The position numbers and the translations under genes were made by a program. A DNA stretch of 64,000 nt, from the NCBI RefSeq assembly GCF_018882155.1, contig NZ_JACVPA010000002.1, forward strand, positions 124,001-188,000, in the 5' to 3' direction. The number at the start of each line of letters is the position of its first letter. The stretch's first letter is position 1. Of the stretch, positions 1 through 8,754 are shown piece by piece. The notes beneath the pieces were generated by a model, which made no database searches, had not been told where the DNA came from, and saw only the letters and a program-made list of their open reading frames with translations. Source of the DNA: Polynucleobacter nymphae. Its GTDB lineage: Bacteria; Pseudomonadota; Gammaproteobacteria; Burkholderiales; Burkholderiaceae.

Positions 1-378
1 TATTGCAGTTGGAACAAACTTCAGGCTAATTTGACGCATTTGTTCACCAAAGCCGGGCATTTCACGTGTTCCAGCATCCAAGGTAGCCTCAGGGGTGACA
101 TCTCTGCGAGATGGCCCTGTGCCTCCTGTAGTGAGGACTAGATCACACCTCATGTCATCTACCAATTCTACAATGGCTTCTGTGATGATTTCAGAGTCGT
201 CTGAAATGAGGCGCTCATGAAAGTCGCAAGGATTTTTAATGGCTTTCATGAGCCAAGTCTGCAGGGCAGGGATGCCCTCATCTTGATATACCCCTTTACT
301 GGCTCGATCAGAGATCGAGATCAGGCCAATTCTGACTTCATTTGGGGTGCTGCGCTTTTGGTCTTCGGTATGCTTCAT
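1..378 (-). CDS. mog: Molybdopterin adenylyltransferase Mog, 3' end outside the window
   Basis: Reads on the minus strand from an ATG at 378 and stays open to base 1, so 126 N-terminal residues are visible and the C-terminus lies outside. The MoaB/Mog fold is recognisable: an early SISDRAS segment (residues 21-27), the molybdopterin-binding TTGGTGP loop (83-89), a following DVTPEA stretch and MPGFGEQMR (108-116). Mog adenylylates molybdopterin before molybdenum insertion, in the cytoplasm. It is transcribed divergently from pmbA with only 26 bases between the two starts, so both promoters lie inside or next to the coding ends. Mog rather than MoaB is chosen from the GEQMR form of the motif and the general match; confidence in the family is high. 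Confidence 0.9.
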   Translation of the reverse strand, partial: MKHTEDQKRSTPNEVRIGLISISDRASKGVYQDEGIPALQTWLMKAIKNPCDFHERLISDDSEIITEAIVELVDDMRCDLVLTTGGTGPSRRDVTPEATLDAGTREMPGFGEQMRQISLKFVPTAI

Positions 379-404
379 GTTTCTATTCTAGCTATTATTA
401 GGGC

Positions 405-1751
405 ATGTTTACATATACATCCAGTCAGTTTCAAGAAATCGTCGATTTCTTGCTTAAAGAAGCCAAAAGAAGGGGGGCTTCGGACGCTGTTGCCGAGGTT
501 TCTGAGGGTCAGGGCCTATCTGTAACGGTCCGTAAAGGCGAGGTTGAAACGATTGAGCAAAGCTTAGACAAGCAGGTCGGAGTCACGGTATTTTTAGGAC
601 ATCACCGTGGCAATGCCAGCACAAGCGATTTTTCCAAAGCGTCATTGAAGGCAACTGTTGATGCCGCATATCATATTGCCGAGCACACTGCTGAAGATGC
701 TTGTGCTGGACCGGCTGAACGTGAGCTCTTAGAAAAAAATCCTCGTGATTTGGATTTGTTTCATCCATGGAATATTGATGCAGCACATGCAGTGGAAATT
801 GCCCGCATTGCAGAAGGCGCTGCATTTTCAGTGAGCAAGCAAATTCAGAATAGCGATGGCGCATCTGTATCTGCACACCATGCGCATTTCATGATGGGCA
901 CAAGTCATGGCTTTATGGGCGGCTATCCATTTTCTCGCCATTATATTTCTTGCGCACCTATTGCAAGTGAGGGCGGTAAGCAGCCAAATATGCAACGTGA
1001 TGATTGGTACTCTACTTCGCGCATACCAGAAGAATTGGCTGACCCTGCCTTAATCGGTCAGTACGCAGCACAGCGTGCGCTATCCCGTTTAAAGGCGCGC
1101 TCATTGACAACGCGTCGTTGCCCTGTCATTTTTGAGGCGCCATTGGCTGCAGGGCTCTTGGGCGGATTAGTACAAGCTGTGTCAGGTGGAGCGCTCTATC
1201 GACGCTCAAGTTTTTTATTAGACAGCCTAGGCAAGCAAGTGCTTCCAAAACATATCAGCCTTTTTGAAAATCCCCATCTAAAGTCGATGACAGGTAGTGC
1301 GCCTTTTGATGAAGAGGGCGTGAAAACTGCTGCACGTACTGTTGTGGATAAAGGGATCTTAGAAGGATATTTTTTATCTACTTACTCAGCCCGTAAATTA
1401 GGAATGAAGACTACCGGTAACGCTGGTGGCGCACATCATTTAAAGCTACAGAGTAAGAAAACGCCCAAAGGTGGATTACCCGCTTTACTAAAAGAGATGG
1501 GTACAGGCCTCCTAGTTACTGAATTAATGGGGCAGGGCGTGAACTATGTCACTGGGGATTATTCACGAGGTGCCTTTGGCTATTGGATTGAAAATGGTGA
1601 AATCCAATATCCAGTTGAAGAGCTAACGATCGCAGGTAATCTACGCGATATGCTGTTAGATATTGCTATGATTGGTAGTGACACTTTGATACGGGGAACT
1701 AAAGAAACCGGCTCAATTTTGATTGGTTCGATGACTGTTGGCGGAAAATAA
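405..1751 (+). CDS. pmbA: Metalloprotease subunit PmbA (TldE)
   Basis: A 448-residue protein of the TldD/PmbA family, the usual length for PmbA. PmbA partners TldD in a cytoplasmic protease known from E. coli for microcin B17 maturation and CcdA antitoxin turnover. No HExxxH zinc motif is visible, as expected for PmbA, since the catalytic metal site sits in TldD. The C-terminal family signature is clear: the GTGLLVTELMGQGVN segment followed by YSRGAFGYWIENGEI and a NLRDMLLDI helix. ATG at 405 gives a normal N-terminus. It diverges from mog, and the next gene starts about 20 bases after its stop, so readthrough is possible. No tldD is in the window. Confidence 0.93.
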   Translation: MFTYTSSQFQEIVDFLLKEAKRRGASDAVAEVSEGQGLSVTVRKGEVETIEQSLDKQVGVTVFLGHHRGNASTSDFSKASLKATVDAAYHIAEHTAEDACAGPAERELLEKNPRDLDLFHPWNIDAAHAVEIARIAEGAAFSVSKQIQNSDGASVSAHHAHFMMGTSHGFMGGYPFSRHYISCAPIASEGGKQPNMQRDDWYSTSRIPEELADPALIGQYAAQRALSRLKARSLTTRRCPVIFEAPLAAGLLGGLVQAVSGGALYRRSSFLLDSLGKQVLPKHISLFENPHLKSMTGSAPFDEEGVKTAARTVVDKGILEGYFLSTYSARKLGMKTTGNAGGAHHLKLQSKKTPKGGLPALLKEMGTGLLVTELMGQGVNYVTGDYSRGAFGYWIENGEIQYPVEELTIAGNLRDMLLDIAMIGSDTLIRGTKETGSILIGSMTVGGK

Positions 1752-1770
1752 ATACTGAAAGGGGATGGAA

Positions 1771-2853
1771 ATGCAAAGACGTTCATTTTTAAAGAAAGCG
1801 ACCATTGGAGCTGGAGTCGCCGCTATCGGCGCACCTGCGCTTGCGCAAAGCTTACCAACTCTCAATTGGCGTTTAGTATCTAGTTTTCCTAAATCCTTGG
1901 ATAGCTTGTTCGGTGCACCCGAGGTATTTGCTAATTCATTACGCAAAGCTACTGATGGAAAATTTAATGTCAAAGTATTCGCTGCTGGCGAAGTTGTTCC
2001 TGCTTTGCAAGTATTAGATGCCGTTCAGAACGGCACTGTTGAATGCGGTCATACAGCGAGCTATTACTACTTAGGCAAGAACAGTGCATTTATATTTGAT
2101 ACTGCAGCGCCTTTTGGCATGACTGCAAGGCAACAATCAGCATGGATGCTTCATGGTAATGGTATGAAGTTGATGCGCGAGCTCTATGCAAGTTACAACA
2201 TTGTTAATTTCCTGGGTGGACAAACTGGCACTCAGATGGGTGGCTGGTTCCGTAAAGAAATTAAGTCCCCTGAAGATCTCAAAGGATTGAAGTTCCGTAT
2301 CGCAGGTTTTGCAGGGCAGGTATTGGCAAAGTTGGGAGTAGTTCCACAGCAATTACCTGCTGGTGAAATCTATTCAGCTCTTGAAAAGGGCACGATTGAT
2401 GCTGCTGAATTTGTTGGGCCTTACGATGATGAAAAGCTGGGCTTAGCAAAGGTAGCTAAGAATTATTACTATCCTGCATTCTGGGAAGGTGCCGCTGGCC
2501 TTTCTTTCTTAGTCAATAAGAAGCAGTGGGACTCTTTACCACCTGCCTATCAAGCAGCCTGGGAGGCTGCTTGCTTTGAGGCCCATGTGGATATGTGCGC
2601 TAAGTATGATGCGTTAAACCCACCCGCACTGCAGCGCTTACTCGAGAGTGGCGCAGTCTTGCGCAAGTTCAATACTTCAGTAATGGACGCTTGTTTCAAG
2701 GCTAGTCAAGAAACCTATGCAGAGGAATCTGCCAAGAATCCTCAGTTCAAAAAGATTTTTGACGACTATCGCATCTTCAGAAACATGGAAGCGCAATGGT
2801 TTAATGTGGCAGAGCAAGCCTTTGCGCAATATAGCTTCAATAAGAAACTCTAA
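1771..2853 (+). CDS. TRAP transporter substrate-binding protein, TakP-like (DctP family)
   Basis: Periplasmic receptor of a tripartite ATP-independent transporter. The start is placed at the ATG at 1771, because the Shine-Dalgarno run GAAAGGGG (1757-1764) ends six bases before it; the in-frame ATG at 1765 touches that run. The N-terminus MQRRSFLKK followed by a hydrophobic stretch and APALAQ is a twin-arginine-type signal. The mature protein closely resembles Rhodobacter TakP, a 2-oxoacid binder, including WRLVSSFPKSLD near the N-terminus, TGTQMGGWFRKEI in the middle and the EFVGPYDDEKLG ligand/sodium-site segment. No DctQ or DctM membrane subunits are nearby, so its permease is elsewhere. 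Substrate is inferred from similarity only. Confidence 0.88.
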   Translation: MQRRSFLKKATIGAGVAAIGAPALAQSLPTLNWRLVSSFPKSLDSLFGAPEVFANSLRKATDGKFNVKVFAAGEVVPALQVLDAVQNGTVECGHTASYYYLGKNSAFIFDTAAPFGMTARQQSAWMLHGNGMKLMRELYASYNIVNFLGGQTGTQMGGWFRKEIKSPEDLKGLKFRIAGFAGQVLAKLGVVPQQLPAGEIYSALEKGTIDAAEFVGPYDDEKLGLAKVAKNYYYPAFWEGAAGLSFLVNKKQWDSLPPAYQAAWEAACFEAHVDMCAKYDALNPPALQRLLESGAVLRKFNTSVMDACFKASQETYAEESAKNPQFKKIFDDYRIFRNMEAQWFNVAEQAFAQYSFNKKL

Positions 2854-2873
2854 GTTAATTAATCACTCAAGAG

Positions 2874-2901
2874 AGGGGCTGCAAAGCCCTTTTCTTTTTT
2901 T
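2874..2901 (+). terminator. Rho-independent terminator after the TakP-like gene
   Basis: GGGCT (2876-2880), a GCAA loop, then AGCCC (2885-2889), followed directly by a T-rich run TTTTCTTTTTT. It lies 20 bases past the stop of the TRAP receptor and before the TauE-type gene, separating the two transcription units. Confidence 0.75.
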
Positions 2902-2934
2902 ACTCAATCTCACAGGGCTTATTAGTATTGCATC

Positions 2935-3720
2935 ATGCTTGAAACCCTCATCAACCCAGTGACAGAATCCTTTCACGCACACTCGCTCGCATTTTTCATT
3001 TGCGCCATTTTGAGCGTCATCGTCGTGGGGATTTCGAAAAGTGGCTTTGGGGCTGGCTTAGGAGTGCTTTCTTTGCCGCTCATGGCTAGTCAGTCTACTT
3101 TAAATGAGGCATTAGCGATTTTATTACCGCTATTAATTGCGATTGATTTGGTAGGGATACGGCGATTCTTGAAGAATGCGAATTGGCGAATTCTGAAACT
3201 GATTCTTCCAGCGGCATTTTTTGGCATGTTGTTGGGGATGATTTTCTTTACTGTCATTACACCCAAAGCTTTAACACTTTTTGTGGGCGTATTTATTATG
3301 CTGTTTTTAATTCAGATGTTGGTGACATCCCATTTCGATTTGAGAGACGCCAAGCCTTATCCTTGGTTAGGCCGCCTCATGGGGGTCACTTCTGGGTTCA
3401 CTTCCTTCGTAGCGCACAATGGCGGCCCACCTATCACCATCTTTATGTTGCGCGAGAACTTGTTACCAATGGTTTATACCTCTACTCTGGGAGTGTTCTT
3501 CGCTTTTATTAATTTTGGCAAGTTAGGACCTTATGCTTATTTAGATTTACTCCATTTCAAGCAATTGGCCACTTCAGCCATTCTTTTACCTTGTGTACCA
3601 GTAGGCGTTTATCTCGGTTTTTATTTAGCCGAAAAAATTTCAGTGAAGTGGTATTACCGTATCGTGCAGTTTTTCTTGCTAGTAGCCAGCGTCAAGCTCA
3701 TTGCTGACGGCTTGATGTAA
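2935..3720 (+). CDS. TauE/SafE family sulfite exporter-like permease
   Basis: A 261-residue integral membrane protein with about eight hydrophobic segments arranged as two similar halves, the architecture of the TauE/SafE (formerly DUF81) family. The family-typical GxGAGLGVLSLPLM segment lies after the first helix, and a matching FTSFVAHNGGPPITIFML segment opens the second half. Members are implicated in export of sulfite or sulfoacetate, or other small organosulfur anions; the substrate here cannot be read from sequence. It ends five bases from the stop of the convergent carboxylesterase gene. The upstream terminator suggests its own promoter. Confidence 0.85.
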   Translation: MLETLINPVTESFHAHSLAFFICAILSVIVVGISKSGFGAGLGVLSLPLMASQSTLNEALAILLPLLIAIDLVGIRRFLKNANWRILKLILPAAFFGMLLGMIFFTVITPKALTLFVGVFIMLFLIQMLVTSHFDLRDAKPYPWLGRLMGVTSGFTSFVAHNGGPPITIFMLRENLLPMVYTSTLGVFFAFINFGKLGPYAYLDLLHFKQLATSAILLPCVPVGVYLGFYLAEKISVKWYYRIVQFFLLVASVKLIADGLM

Positions 3721-3724
3721 CTCC

Positions 3725-4396
3725 TTATTGAGAGCTAAGAACCTGCTGTAAGAAGCGCGAGATATCAATGAGCTCTTCGCGGTTAACAGAGTGCTCCATT
3801 GGATACTCATTCCATTCGACCGAATACCCCATATTTTCAAGCAAAGCATATGAGGCTTGGGCGCGGTCTAGTGCAACTACTGGATCGTATTCTCCGTGAG
3901 CCATGAAGATAGGGGTATTTTGGTTTGCTGAGTGCTTTTCAGTGGGAGCAGTCGTTGCTAATGGTAAATATCCTGAGAGCGCCATCATGCCAGCGAGCTT
4001 GTGTGGAAAGCGTAGGCCGACATGTAAAACCATTGCGCAGCCTTGTGAGAAACCAGCCAATACGATGTTTTCATAAGCAATGCCACGACTTGCCTCACGC
4101 TCGATTAATTGAACAATAGATACAGCTGATTTCGAAATACCTGAAGCATCTTCTTGATCCACTAAGCTACGCCCAACAATGTCATACCAAGCAGGCATGA
4201 CATAACCACCATTTAAAGTGACCGGCATACTTGGTGCGCTTGGAAAAACAAAGCGAATCCCTTGGCAGCCAGCCAGATTGAGTTCGGGGATGATAGGGGC
4301 GAAGTCGTTGCCATCAGCTCCAAGGCCATGCAGCCAAATAACAGCGGCTGTTGGGTTTGGGGTAGTTTCCAGTTCAATGCAAGGCAGTAATTCCAT
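3725..4396 (-). CDS. Carboxylesterase / phospholipase, alpha/beta hydrolase (EstB-YpfH type)
   Basis: A 223-residue cytoplasmic serine hydrolase of the PF02230 carboxylesterase/phospholipase family. Visible elements are the oxyanion-hole segment VIWLHGLGADGNDF (about residues 19-32), the nucleophile elbow GFSQG (in LAGFSQGCAM), the acid in HGEYDPVV and the catalytic histidine in PMEHSVN near the C-terminus. Length matches the family. It probably hydrolyses short acyl esters; the physiological substrate is unknown. Convergent with the TauE-type gene and divergent from the small genes at 4533 and 4761. Confidence 0.88.
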   Translation of the reverse strand: MELLPCIELETTPNPTAAVIWLHGLGADGNDFAPIIPELNLAGCQGIRFVFPSAPSMPVTLNGGYVMPAWYDIVGRSLVDQEDASGISKSAVSIVQLIEREASRGIAYENIVLAGFSQGCAMVLHVGLRFPHKLAGMMALSGYLPLATTAPTEKHSANQNTPIFMAHGEYDPVVALDRAQASYALLENMGYSVEWNEYPMEHSVNREELIDISRFLQQVLSSQ

Positions 4397-4532
4397 GGAG
4401 TATCCAGTAAGTATTGGGATGTTTTTAATGTGTCATTTTAATAGAGTATCTCAAAAGAGCGCCAGGGTAGTCAGTCAATACTATTGGGGTGTAAGATGTT
4501 TTCATCAGCAGCAAGTACCTTGGAGATTGCGG

Positions 4533-4760
4533 ATGAAACCCTTCTATATTGACTATCCTCAGGAAAAAATTGAGGAACATCAACATGCTTATCGCTGCCA
4601 GTATTGCAAGATAGCGACAACGGTCATCTTTGGCTTACTGGAAAACCATGCAGAAGATTGCCAATATAGAAAACAGCAAAGTAAGTGGGTGCAGTTAGAA
4701 GTAAAGCTCAAGCCCCATAAACAACATTTTGATGAACCCCATGCCGACGAGGTGGATTAA
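4533..4760 (+). CDS. Small hypothetical protein with a Cys/His zinc-finger-like pattern
   Basis: A 75-residue protein. The reading frame is open further upstream, but the ATG at 4533 is preceded by GGAG (4522-4525) at normal spacing, and the upstream in-frame sequence runs over the promoter region and the antisense strand of the esterase gene. It contains C22-x2-C25, then H39 and C43, a spacing compatible with a single structural zinc site. I do not recognise the family. Its stop codon is followed immediately by the ATG of the next gene, so the two are probably co-translated. Confidence 0.65.
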   Translation: MKPFYIDYPQEKIEEHQHAYRCQYCKIATTVIFGLLENHAEDCQYRKQQSKWVQLEVKLKPHKQHFDEPHADEVD

Positions 4761-5138
4761 ATGAAAAGCTATCCCATTGCTCTTGAGTTAACTGTTTGGT
4801 TTGATCTTGGATTAAACCAATATGAGGTAGTGATTGATGGGGCCTCGAAGATTTCGATTAAAAGAACAGATGATGTATTGCATAGTAGGGAGCTTAGTGC
4901 CTCTGAGGTAGCAATTCTGATTGACGCGATTGAGGCAGTCAAAGTGCCCATCACTGAGGAGCTGCAGGCTAAGTCAAATAATAAAGCCACTTCAAGCTAC
5001 GAACTGATTATTGAGTCGGCTCATTTTTCCTTGGAATTTAATTGGGAAAATTTAGATGTAGAGGCGAGTAGCTCTAATGCCTTTGAGTCTGTTGTTAAGC
5101 TTGCCAGCTTGGTTCAGAGCCTGGACTTAGAGCACTAA
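4761..5138 (+). CDS. Hypothetical protein
   Basis: A 125-residue soluble, acidic protein that starts on the base after the stop of the preceding small gene, which argues for an operon and coupled translation. It has no signal peptide or membrane segment. The pattern is a beta-rich N-terminal half (ELTVWFDLGLNQYEVVIDG), a helix (SASEVAILIDAIEAVKVPI) and a second beta/helix unit. No family recognised. Confidence 0.65.
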   Translation: MKSYPIALELTVWFDLGLNQYEVVIDGASKISIKRTDDVLHSRELSASEVAILIDAIEAVKVPITEELQAKSNNKATSSYELIIESAHFSLEFNWENLDVEASSSNAFESVVKLASLVQSLDLEH

Positions 5139-5143
5139 CCGGT

Positions 5144-5362
5144 CTAACTTTCTACGACAACGAATTCACCCAGAGAGATTTTTTCTCTGAATTGAGAAAA
5201 AGAAAATCGGGCCTTAATTTTCTTGGTATTTATTACTTCAATCTTTCCTTCAGAGGTGAGATTGGCAAGATACTCGCCTTCCGGAAAGAGGGCTTCAGGA
5301 ACAGTTTCAGTCTCTTGCATTTGAGCAGCGACTACGAGGCTTTTGGTAATTTTGATACGCAT
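5144..5362 (-). CDS. Small hypothetical protein
   Basis: A short, probably beta-rich protein of 72 residues if translation starts at the ATG at 5362 (MRIKITKSLVV). The frame stays open to 5410, but the extra 16 residues look non-coding. No strong ribosome-binding site precedes either start. It contains a FPEGEYLANLTSEGKIEVI core and ends FVVVES. It is convergent with the gene ending at 5138. Family not recognised. Confidence 0.5.
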   Translation of the reverse strand: MRIKITKSLVVAAQMQETETVPEALFPEGEYLANLTSEGKIEVINTKKIKARFSFSQFREKISLGEFVVVES

Positions 5363-5733
5363 ACCGTATCTTAGGTTATAGAAATTAGTAGTAATTTGAG
5401 GGCTGCACAATTTTGAAAATCAGATGCACCAATTCTGGGTTTTTAAAATGAATGCAAATAAAAGCATTGCAAATAGGGCTTTTCTAGGTTTTGCGCTTAC
5501 ATTCAATTTCATCTCGCACTCTAGTAGTGCAAGCCACCTTGCCTGGAGAGATTGAGACAAATCCATACCTGCTATCAATCGGAACCATGAATTGGGAAGT
5601 GCAAGCCCGTATTTTGTGGGTCTCTAGGCAGTCTAGAGGGATGCCACCAGGGGGTAATCAGAAAGGATTAAAATCAATAATTCTTTAGCTATCAAAAGCC
5701 TTAACTTTCAATAAATGATTGAGCGTAAACAAT
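5363..5733. other. Non-coding stretch upstream of gabD
   Basis: About 370 bases without a convincing gene. A 65-codon open frame on the plus strand (5491-5688) has no ribosome-binding site and no recognisable product. A small hairpin AATGC/GCATT lies around 5451-5468. I see no terminator or clear promoter; the gabD promoter must be somewhere here. Confidence 0.4.
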
Positions 5734-7191
5734 ATGAGTAATTTAACCTTCCAGTTTGAAAAAGCCTACATTAATGGCCAATGGGTTGAGGCTGATAACA
5801 AAGCCACTATTTCTGTTAATAATCCCGCTACAGGTCAATTGATTGGCACGGTTCCCAATATGGGCGCAGCTGAAACGCGCAGAGCAATTGATTTTGCCAA
5901 TCAAGCTTTACCGGCTTGGCGTTCCAAAACCGCTAAAGAACGTGCCAAAATCTTGCGCAAGTGGTTTGATCTCATCATGCAAAATCAAGAGGCACTCGCG
6001 CAACTGATGACAGCTGAACAGGGCAAGCCCCTAGATGAAAGTAGGGGTGAAGTTGCTTACGGCGCCTCCTTTATAGAATGGTTTGGCGAAGAGGCGAAAC
6101 GCTTGTACGGCGAGACTATTCCTGGACACGCTCCTGATAAAAGATTAATTGTAATTAAGCAAGCTATCGGTGTGTGTGCTGCTATCACTCCTTGGAACTT
6201 TCCATCGGCCATGATTACCCGCAAAGTTGGCCCTGCCTTAGCAGCTGGTTGCACGATTGTTTTAAAGCCTGCAAGTCAAACGCCATTTAGCGCCTTAGCT
6301 CTATGCCAATTAGCTGAAGAGGCAGGCATTCCTCCTGGAGTGTTTTCTTGTGTAACAGGGTCTGCAATCGCAATCGGTGGTGAGCTTTCTTCAAATCCCA
6401 TTGTCAAAAAACTCAGTTTTACTGGATCAACTGAAATTGGTAAGTTGTTATTAGCCCAATGCGCAACGACAGTGAAGAAGGTGTCCATGGAGTTGGGTGG
6501 AAATGCGCCATTTATTGTCTTTGATGATGCTGATATTGACGCAGCCGTTAAAGGGGCAATTATTTCTAAATATAGAAATGCTGGCCAAACTTGTGTTTGT
6601 GCTAACCGCATCATGGTGCAAGATTCGATATATGACGTATTCGTTGAAAAATTTACCAAAGCAGTTGGCGCCCTTAAAGTTGGCAATGGCTCTGAAGTCG
6701 GTACTGTTGTTGGACCCTTGATTGACGATAAAGCCCTTGCTAAGGTTGAAGAGCAAGTAAACGATGCCGTGAAAAAAGGCGGAAAAATTGTGATCGGCGG
6801 TAAGCGCCATGCATTGGGCGGTTCTTTCTATGAGCCTACTGTAGTTTCTGGCGCTACTAAAGATATGCTTGCATTTCGAGAAGAAACATTTGGACCTTTA
6901 GCCCCGATATTCAAATTTTCAAGCGAAGCAGAGGCCATAGTGATGGCTAACGATACACAATTTGGTTTGGCTTCTTACTTCTACAGTCAGAACATTGGCC
7001 GTATCTGGCGCGTAGCAGAGGCATTGGAATACGGTATGGTCGGCATTAATGAGGGCATTATTTCTAATGAAGTTGCTCCTTTTGGTGGAGTCAAGGAAAG
7101 CGGTCTAGGTCGCGAAGGCTCACAGCACGGCATCGAAGACTATTTAGAGCTCAAGTATCTTTGTATGGGCGGTATTAAGGCGGCAGAATAA
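5734..7191 (+). CDS. gabD: NAD(P)-dependent succinate-semialdehyde dehydrogenase
   Basis: Aldehyde dehydrogenase family member of 485 residues from the ATG at 5734; an in-frame TTG five codons upstream is less likely. It oxidises succinate semialdehyde to succinate in 4-aminobutyrate and related catabolism. Seen in the sequence: the N-terminal AYINGQW strand, the ITPWNFPSAM and KPASQTPFSAL cofactor-binding segments typical of GabD, the general base E253 (in MELGGNAP), catalytic C287 (in AGQTCVCANR) and the ETFGPLAPIF segment. The GabD-type TCVCANR sequence supports succinate semialdehyde over other aldehydes. It is followed 23 bases later by a nitroreductase gene, probably in the same transcript. 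Confidence 0.92.
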   Translation: MSNLTFQFEKAYINGQWVEADNKATISVNNPATGQLIGTVPNMGAAETRRAIDFANQALPAWRSKTAKERAKILRKWFDLIMQNQEALAQLMTAEQGKPLDESRGEVAYGASFIEWFGEEAKRLYGETIPGHAPDKRLIVIKQAIGVCAAITPWNFPSAMITRKVGPALAAGCTIVLKPASQTPFSALALCQLAEEAGIPPGVFSCVTGSAIAIGGELSSNPIVKKLSFTGSTEIGKLLLAQCATTVKKVSMELGGNAPFIVFDDADIDAAVKGAIISKYRNAGQTCVCANRIMVQDSIYDVFVEKFTKAVGALKVGNGSEVGTVVGPLIDDKALAKVEEQVNDAVKKGGKIVIGGKRHALGGSFYEPTVVSGATKDMLAFREETFGPLAPIFKFSSEAEAIVMANDTQFGLASYFYSQNIGRIWRVAEALEYGMVGINEGIISNEVAPFGGVKESGLGREGSQHGIEDYLELKYLCMGGIKAAE

Positions 7192-7214
7192 AAAATAAAT
7201 AGAAGAGCTCAAAA

Positions 7215-7910
7215 ATGGGGTCCATCACTGTAGAAGATGCCATCACTTCCCGGAAATCCGTGCGGGCATTTACAAAAGATCCTGTACCAAAGGAGACCAT
7301 CACTAAGCTCTTGAATATTTCTGCGAGAGCACCCTCTGGCACCAATACCCAGCCTTGGAAAGTCTACGTATTAGAAGGTAAAGCGCTGCAAGATCTTTGT
7401 GCCAAGGTATGCGCCGCTTATGACAGCATCGCTGCTAATCCAGAGTTAGAAAAAGAATATCAGGCAAGCTATGACTATTACCCAAACAAATGGTTTAGTC
7501 CATACATTGATAGACGTCGCGAAAATGGCTGGAGCTTGTATGGCCTTCTAGGTATTACTAGGGCCGATAAAGATAAAATGCATGCGCAGCAGCGCAAGAA
7601 TTTTGAGGCTTTTGGCGCGCCGGTCTGTATTTTCTACACAATCGATAAAGAGTTAGGTAAGGGTTCTATGCTTGACTATGGCATGTTCTTGCAAAGCTTC
7701 ATGATTGCAGCCAAAGGTGAAGGTTTAGATACTTGTCCGCAAGCTGCTTGGAATCATTACTCTAAAATTATCTTGCCCTTCATTGGCGCAAAAGATAATG
7801 AGATGCTGGTGTGTGGTATGTCGCTAGGCTATGTCGACAAGGCTGACATTGTGAACACCTTTCACACTCCCAGGGTAAGCGCAGAAGAATTTACTACTTG
7901 GCTTAGTTAA
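7215..7910 (+). CDS. Nitroreductase family protein
   Basis: A 231-residue FMN-dependent oxidoreductase. The N-terminal SRKSVRAFT segment and ARAPSGTNTQPWKVYV are the phosphate- and FMN-binding signatures of the nitroreductase family. GEGLDTCPQAAW and the C-terminal MLVCGMSLGY also match. Such enzymes reduce nitroaromatics, quinones or enones with NAD(P)H; the natural substrate is unknown. It lies just downstream of gabD. Its last eight bases overlap the end of the convergent thiol dioxygenase gene. Confidence 0.87.
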   Translation: MGSITVEDAITSRKSVRAFTKDPVPKETITKLLNISARAPSGTNTQPWKVYVLEGKALQDLCAKVCAAYDSIAANPELEKEYQASYDYYPNKWFSPYIDRRRENGWSLYGLLGITRADKDKMHAQQRKNFEAFGAPVCIFYTIDKELGKGSMLDYGMFLQSFMIAAKGEGLDTCPQAAWNHYSKIILPFIGAKDNEMLVCGMSLGYVDKADIVNTFHTPRVSAEEFTTWLS

Positions 7911-8523
7911 GGCCTGCTCTCATTTCAGCGGAGCGATCCCAAAGATTGGGAACTTGCTTAGAGGAATAACCAGAAACAAAGTTCTTCATACTGCCGGTCA
8001 CGGGATCATAGGTATGCCGTTGAACTGCACCAATATTTGCGCCATACACATGAATGCTAATCGAAGTTTTATCAGGGATGGCATTGCTTACTACATGAAT
8101 GTCACCAATAGCAGGACTCACTGCCTCAATATCGCCTTGGCGCAAAACAGTTTCAGGGCCATCCACAACTAGCCCTCCAGAGGGTAGTTGCTTATAGTGT
8201 TGCCCCTTTTCCATACCCCTAAGCATACCAATCAAACCCCAGATACAGTGATCATGGATTGGTGTTTTTTGACCTGGGCCCCAGACAAAACTCACTACCG
8301 AAAATCTTCCTAAGGGGTCTGCATGAAGTAAGAACTGCTGATAAAACTCAGAATGTGGAACTGTGCAAAATTCTGGGAGCCAGGCATCTGACTGAATCAA
8401 GGTTTTGAGTAATGTAGATCCCTTGCTAATGAGATTTTGTTCTACTGACTCTTGAGAAACCAGATTCGTCATTCCAATGACGAACTCACGCAAGGGGGCG
8501 ATAGTGTCTGATGAATTATGCAT
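7903..8523 (-). CDS. Cysteine dioxygenase-type thiol dioxygenase (3-mercaptopropionate dioxygenase-like)
   Basis: A 206-residue cupin-fold non-haem iron enzyme. The three-histidine iron site is visible as H90 and H92 (in TPIHDHCIWG) and H143 (in GDIHVVSN). The WGLIGMLRGMEKG segment matches bacterial 3-mercaptopropionate dioxygenases more than mammalian cysteine dioxygenase. It would oxidise a small thiol to its sulfinate in the cytoplasm. The ATG at 8523 has a GAGG element about 11 bases upstream, a little far. It is divergent from the toxin-antitoxin promoter region. Whether cysteine or 3-mercaptopropionate is preferred cannot be decided here. Confidence 0.85.
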   Translation of the reverse strand: MHNSSDTIAPLREFVIGMTNLVSQESVEQNLISKGSTLLKTLIQSDAWLPEFCTVPHSEFYQQFLLHADPLGRFSVVSFVWGPGQKTPIHDHCIWGLIGMLRGMEKGQHYKQLPSGGLVVDGPETVLRQGDIEAVSPAIGDIHVVSNAIPDKTSISIHVYGANIGAVQRHTYDPVTGSMKNFVSGYSSKQVPNLWDRSAEMRAGLN

Positions 8524-8706
8524 ATATTCAATTGCCTCGGATCTTCTGGAGCATTAGGCTGCCTTATGTCTTGATTATGATGCTGATCATAAAGCAAGCT
8601 CTTGCTTAATAGTAGCTCTATAAAAAATGGAGCGTATTTGATAGTGTTAAAGGCTTTATCAGTGGTACAAGGTGTGTGCAAGTAAAGCCCCTTAATAAAT
8701 TAGGGC

Positions 8707-8748
8707 TTGACTATTGTATTCGATCGATTACAATAGTCCGAATACAAT
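8707..8748 (+). promoter_or_regulatory. Promoter and palindromic operators of the toxin-antitoxin operon
   Basis: A sigma-70 type promoter with -35 TTGACT (8707-8712), 16-base spacer and -10 TACAAT (8729-8734). Two overlapping perfect inverted repeats share the same left half: CTATTGTA (8711-8718) with TACAATAG (8729-8736), and ATTGTATTCG (8713-8722) with CGAATACAAT (8739-8748). They cover the spacer, the -10 and the expected transcription start, where autorepression by the antitoxin would be expected. The predicted start is only about 14 bases before the toxin ATG. AAGCCC (8685-8690) and GGGCTT (8703-8708) form another inverted repeat just upstream. Confidence 0.75.
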
Positions 8749-8754
8749 CTTGTA

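Noticed and set aside
217..525. Plus-strand frame of 102 codons at the left end.
   Set aside because: It lies antisense to mog and runs into pmbA in another frame; the minus-strand Mog motifs are decisive.
5491..5688. 65-codon frame upstream of gabD.
   Set aside because: No Shine-Dalgarno, no recognisable family, and unusual composition for a protein; it could be a decayed remnant but nothing identifies it.
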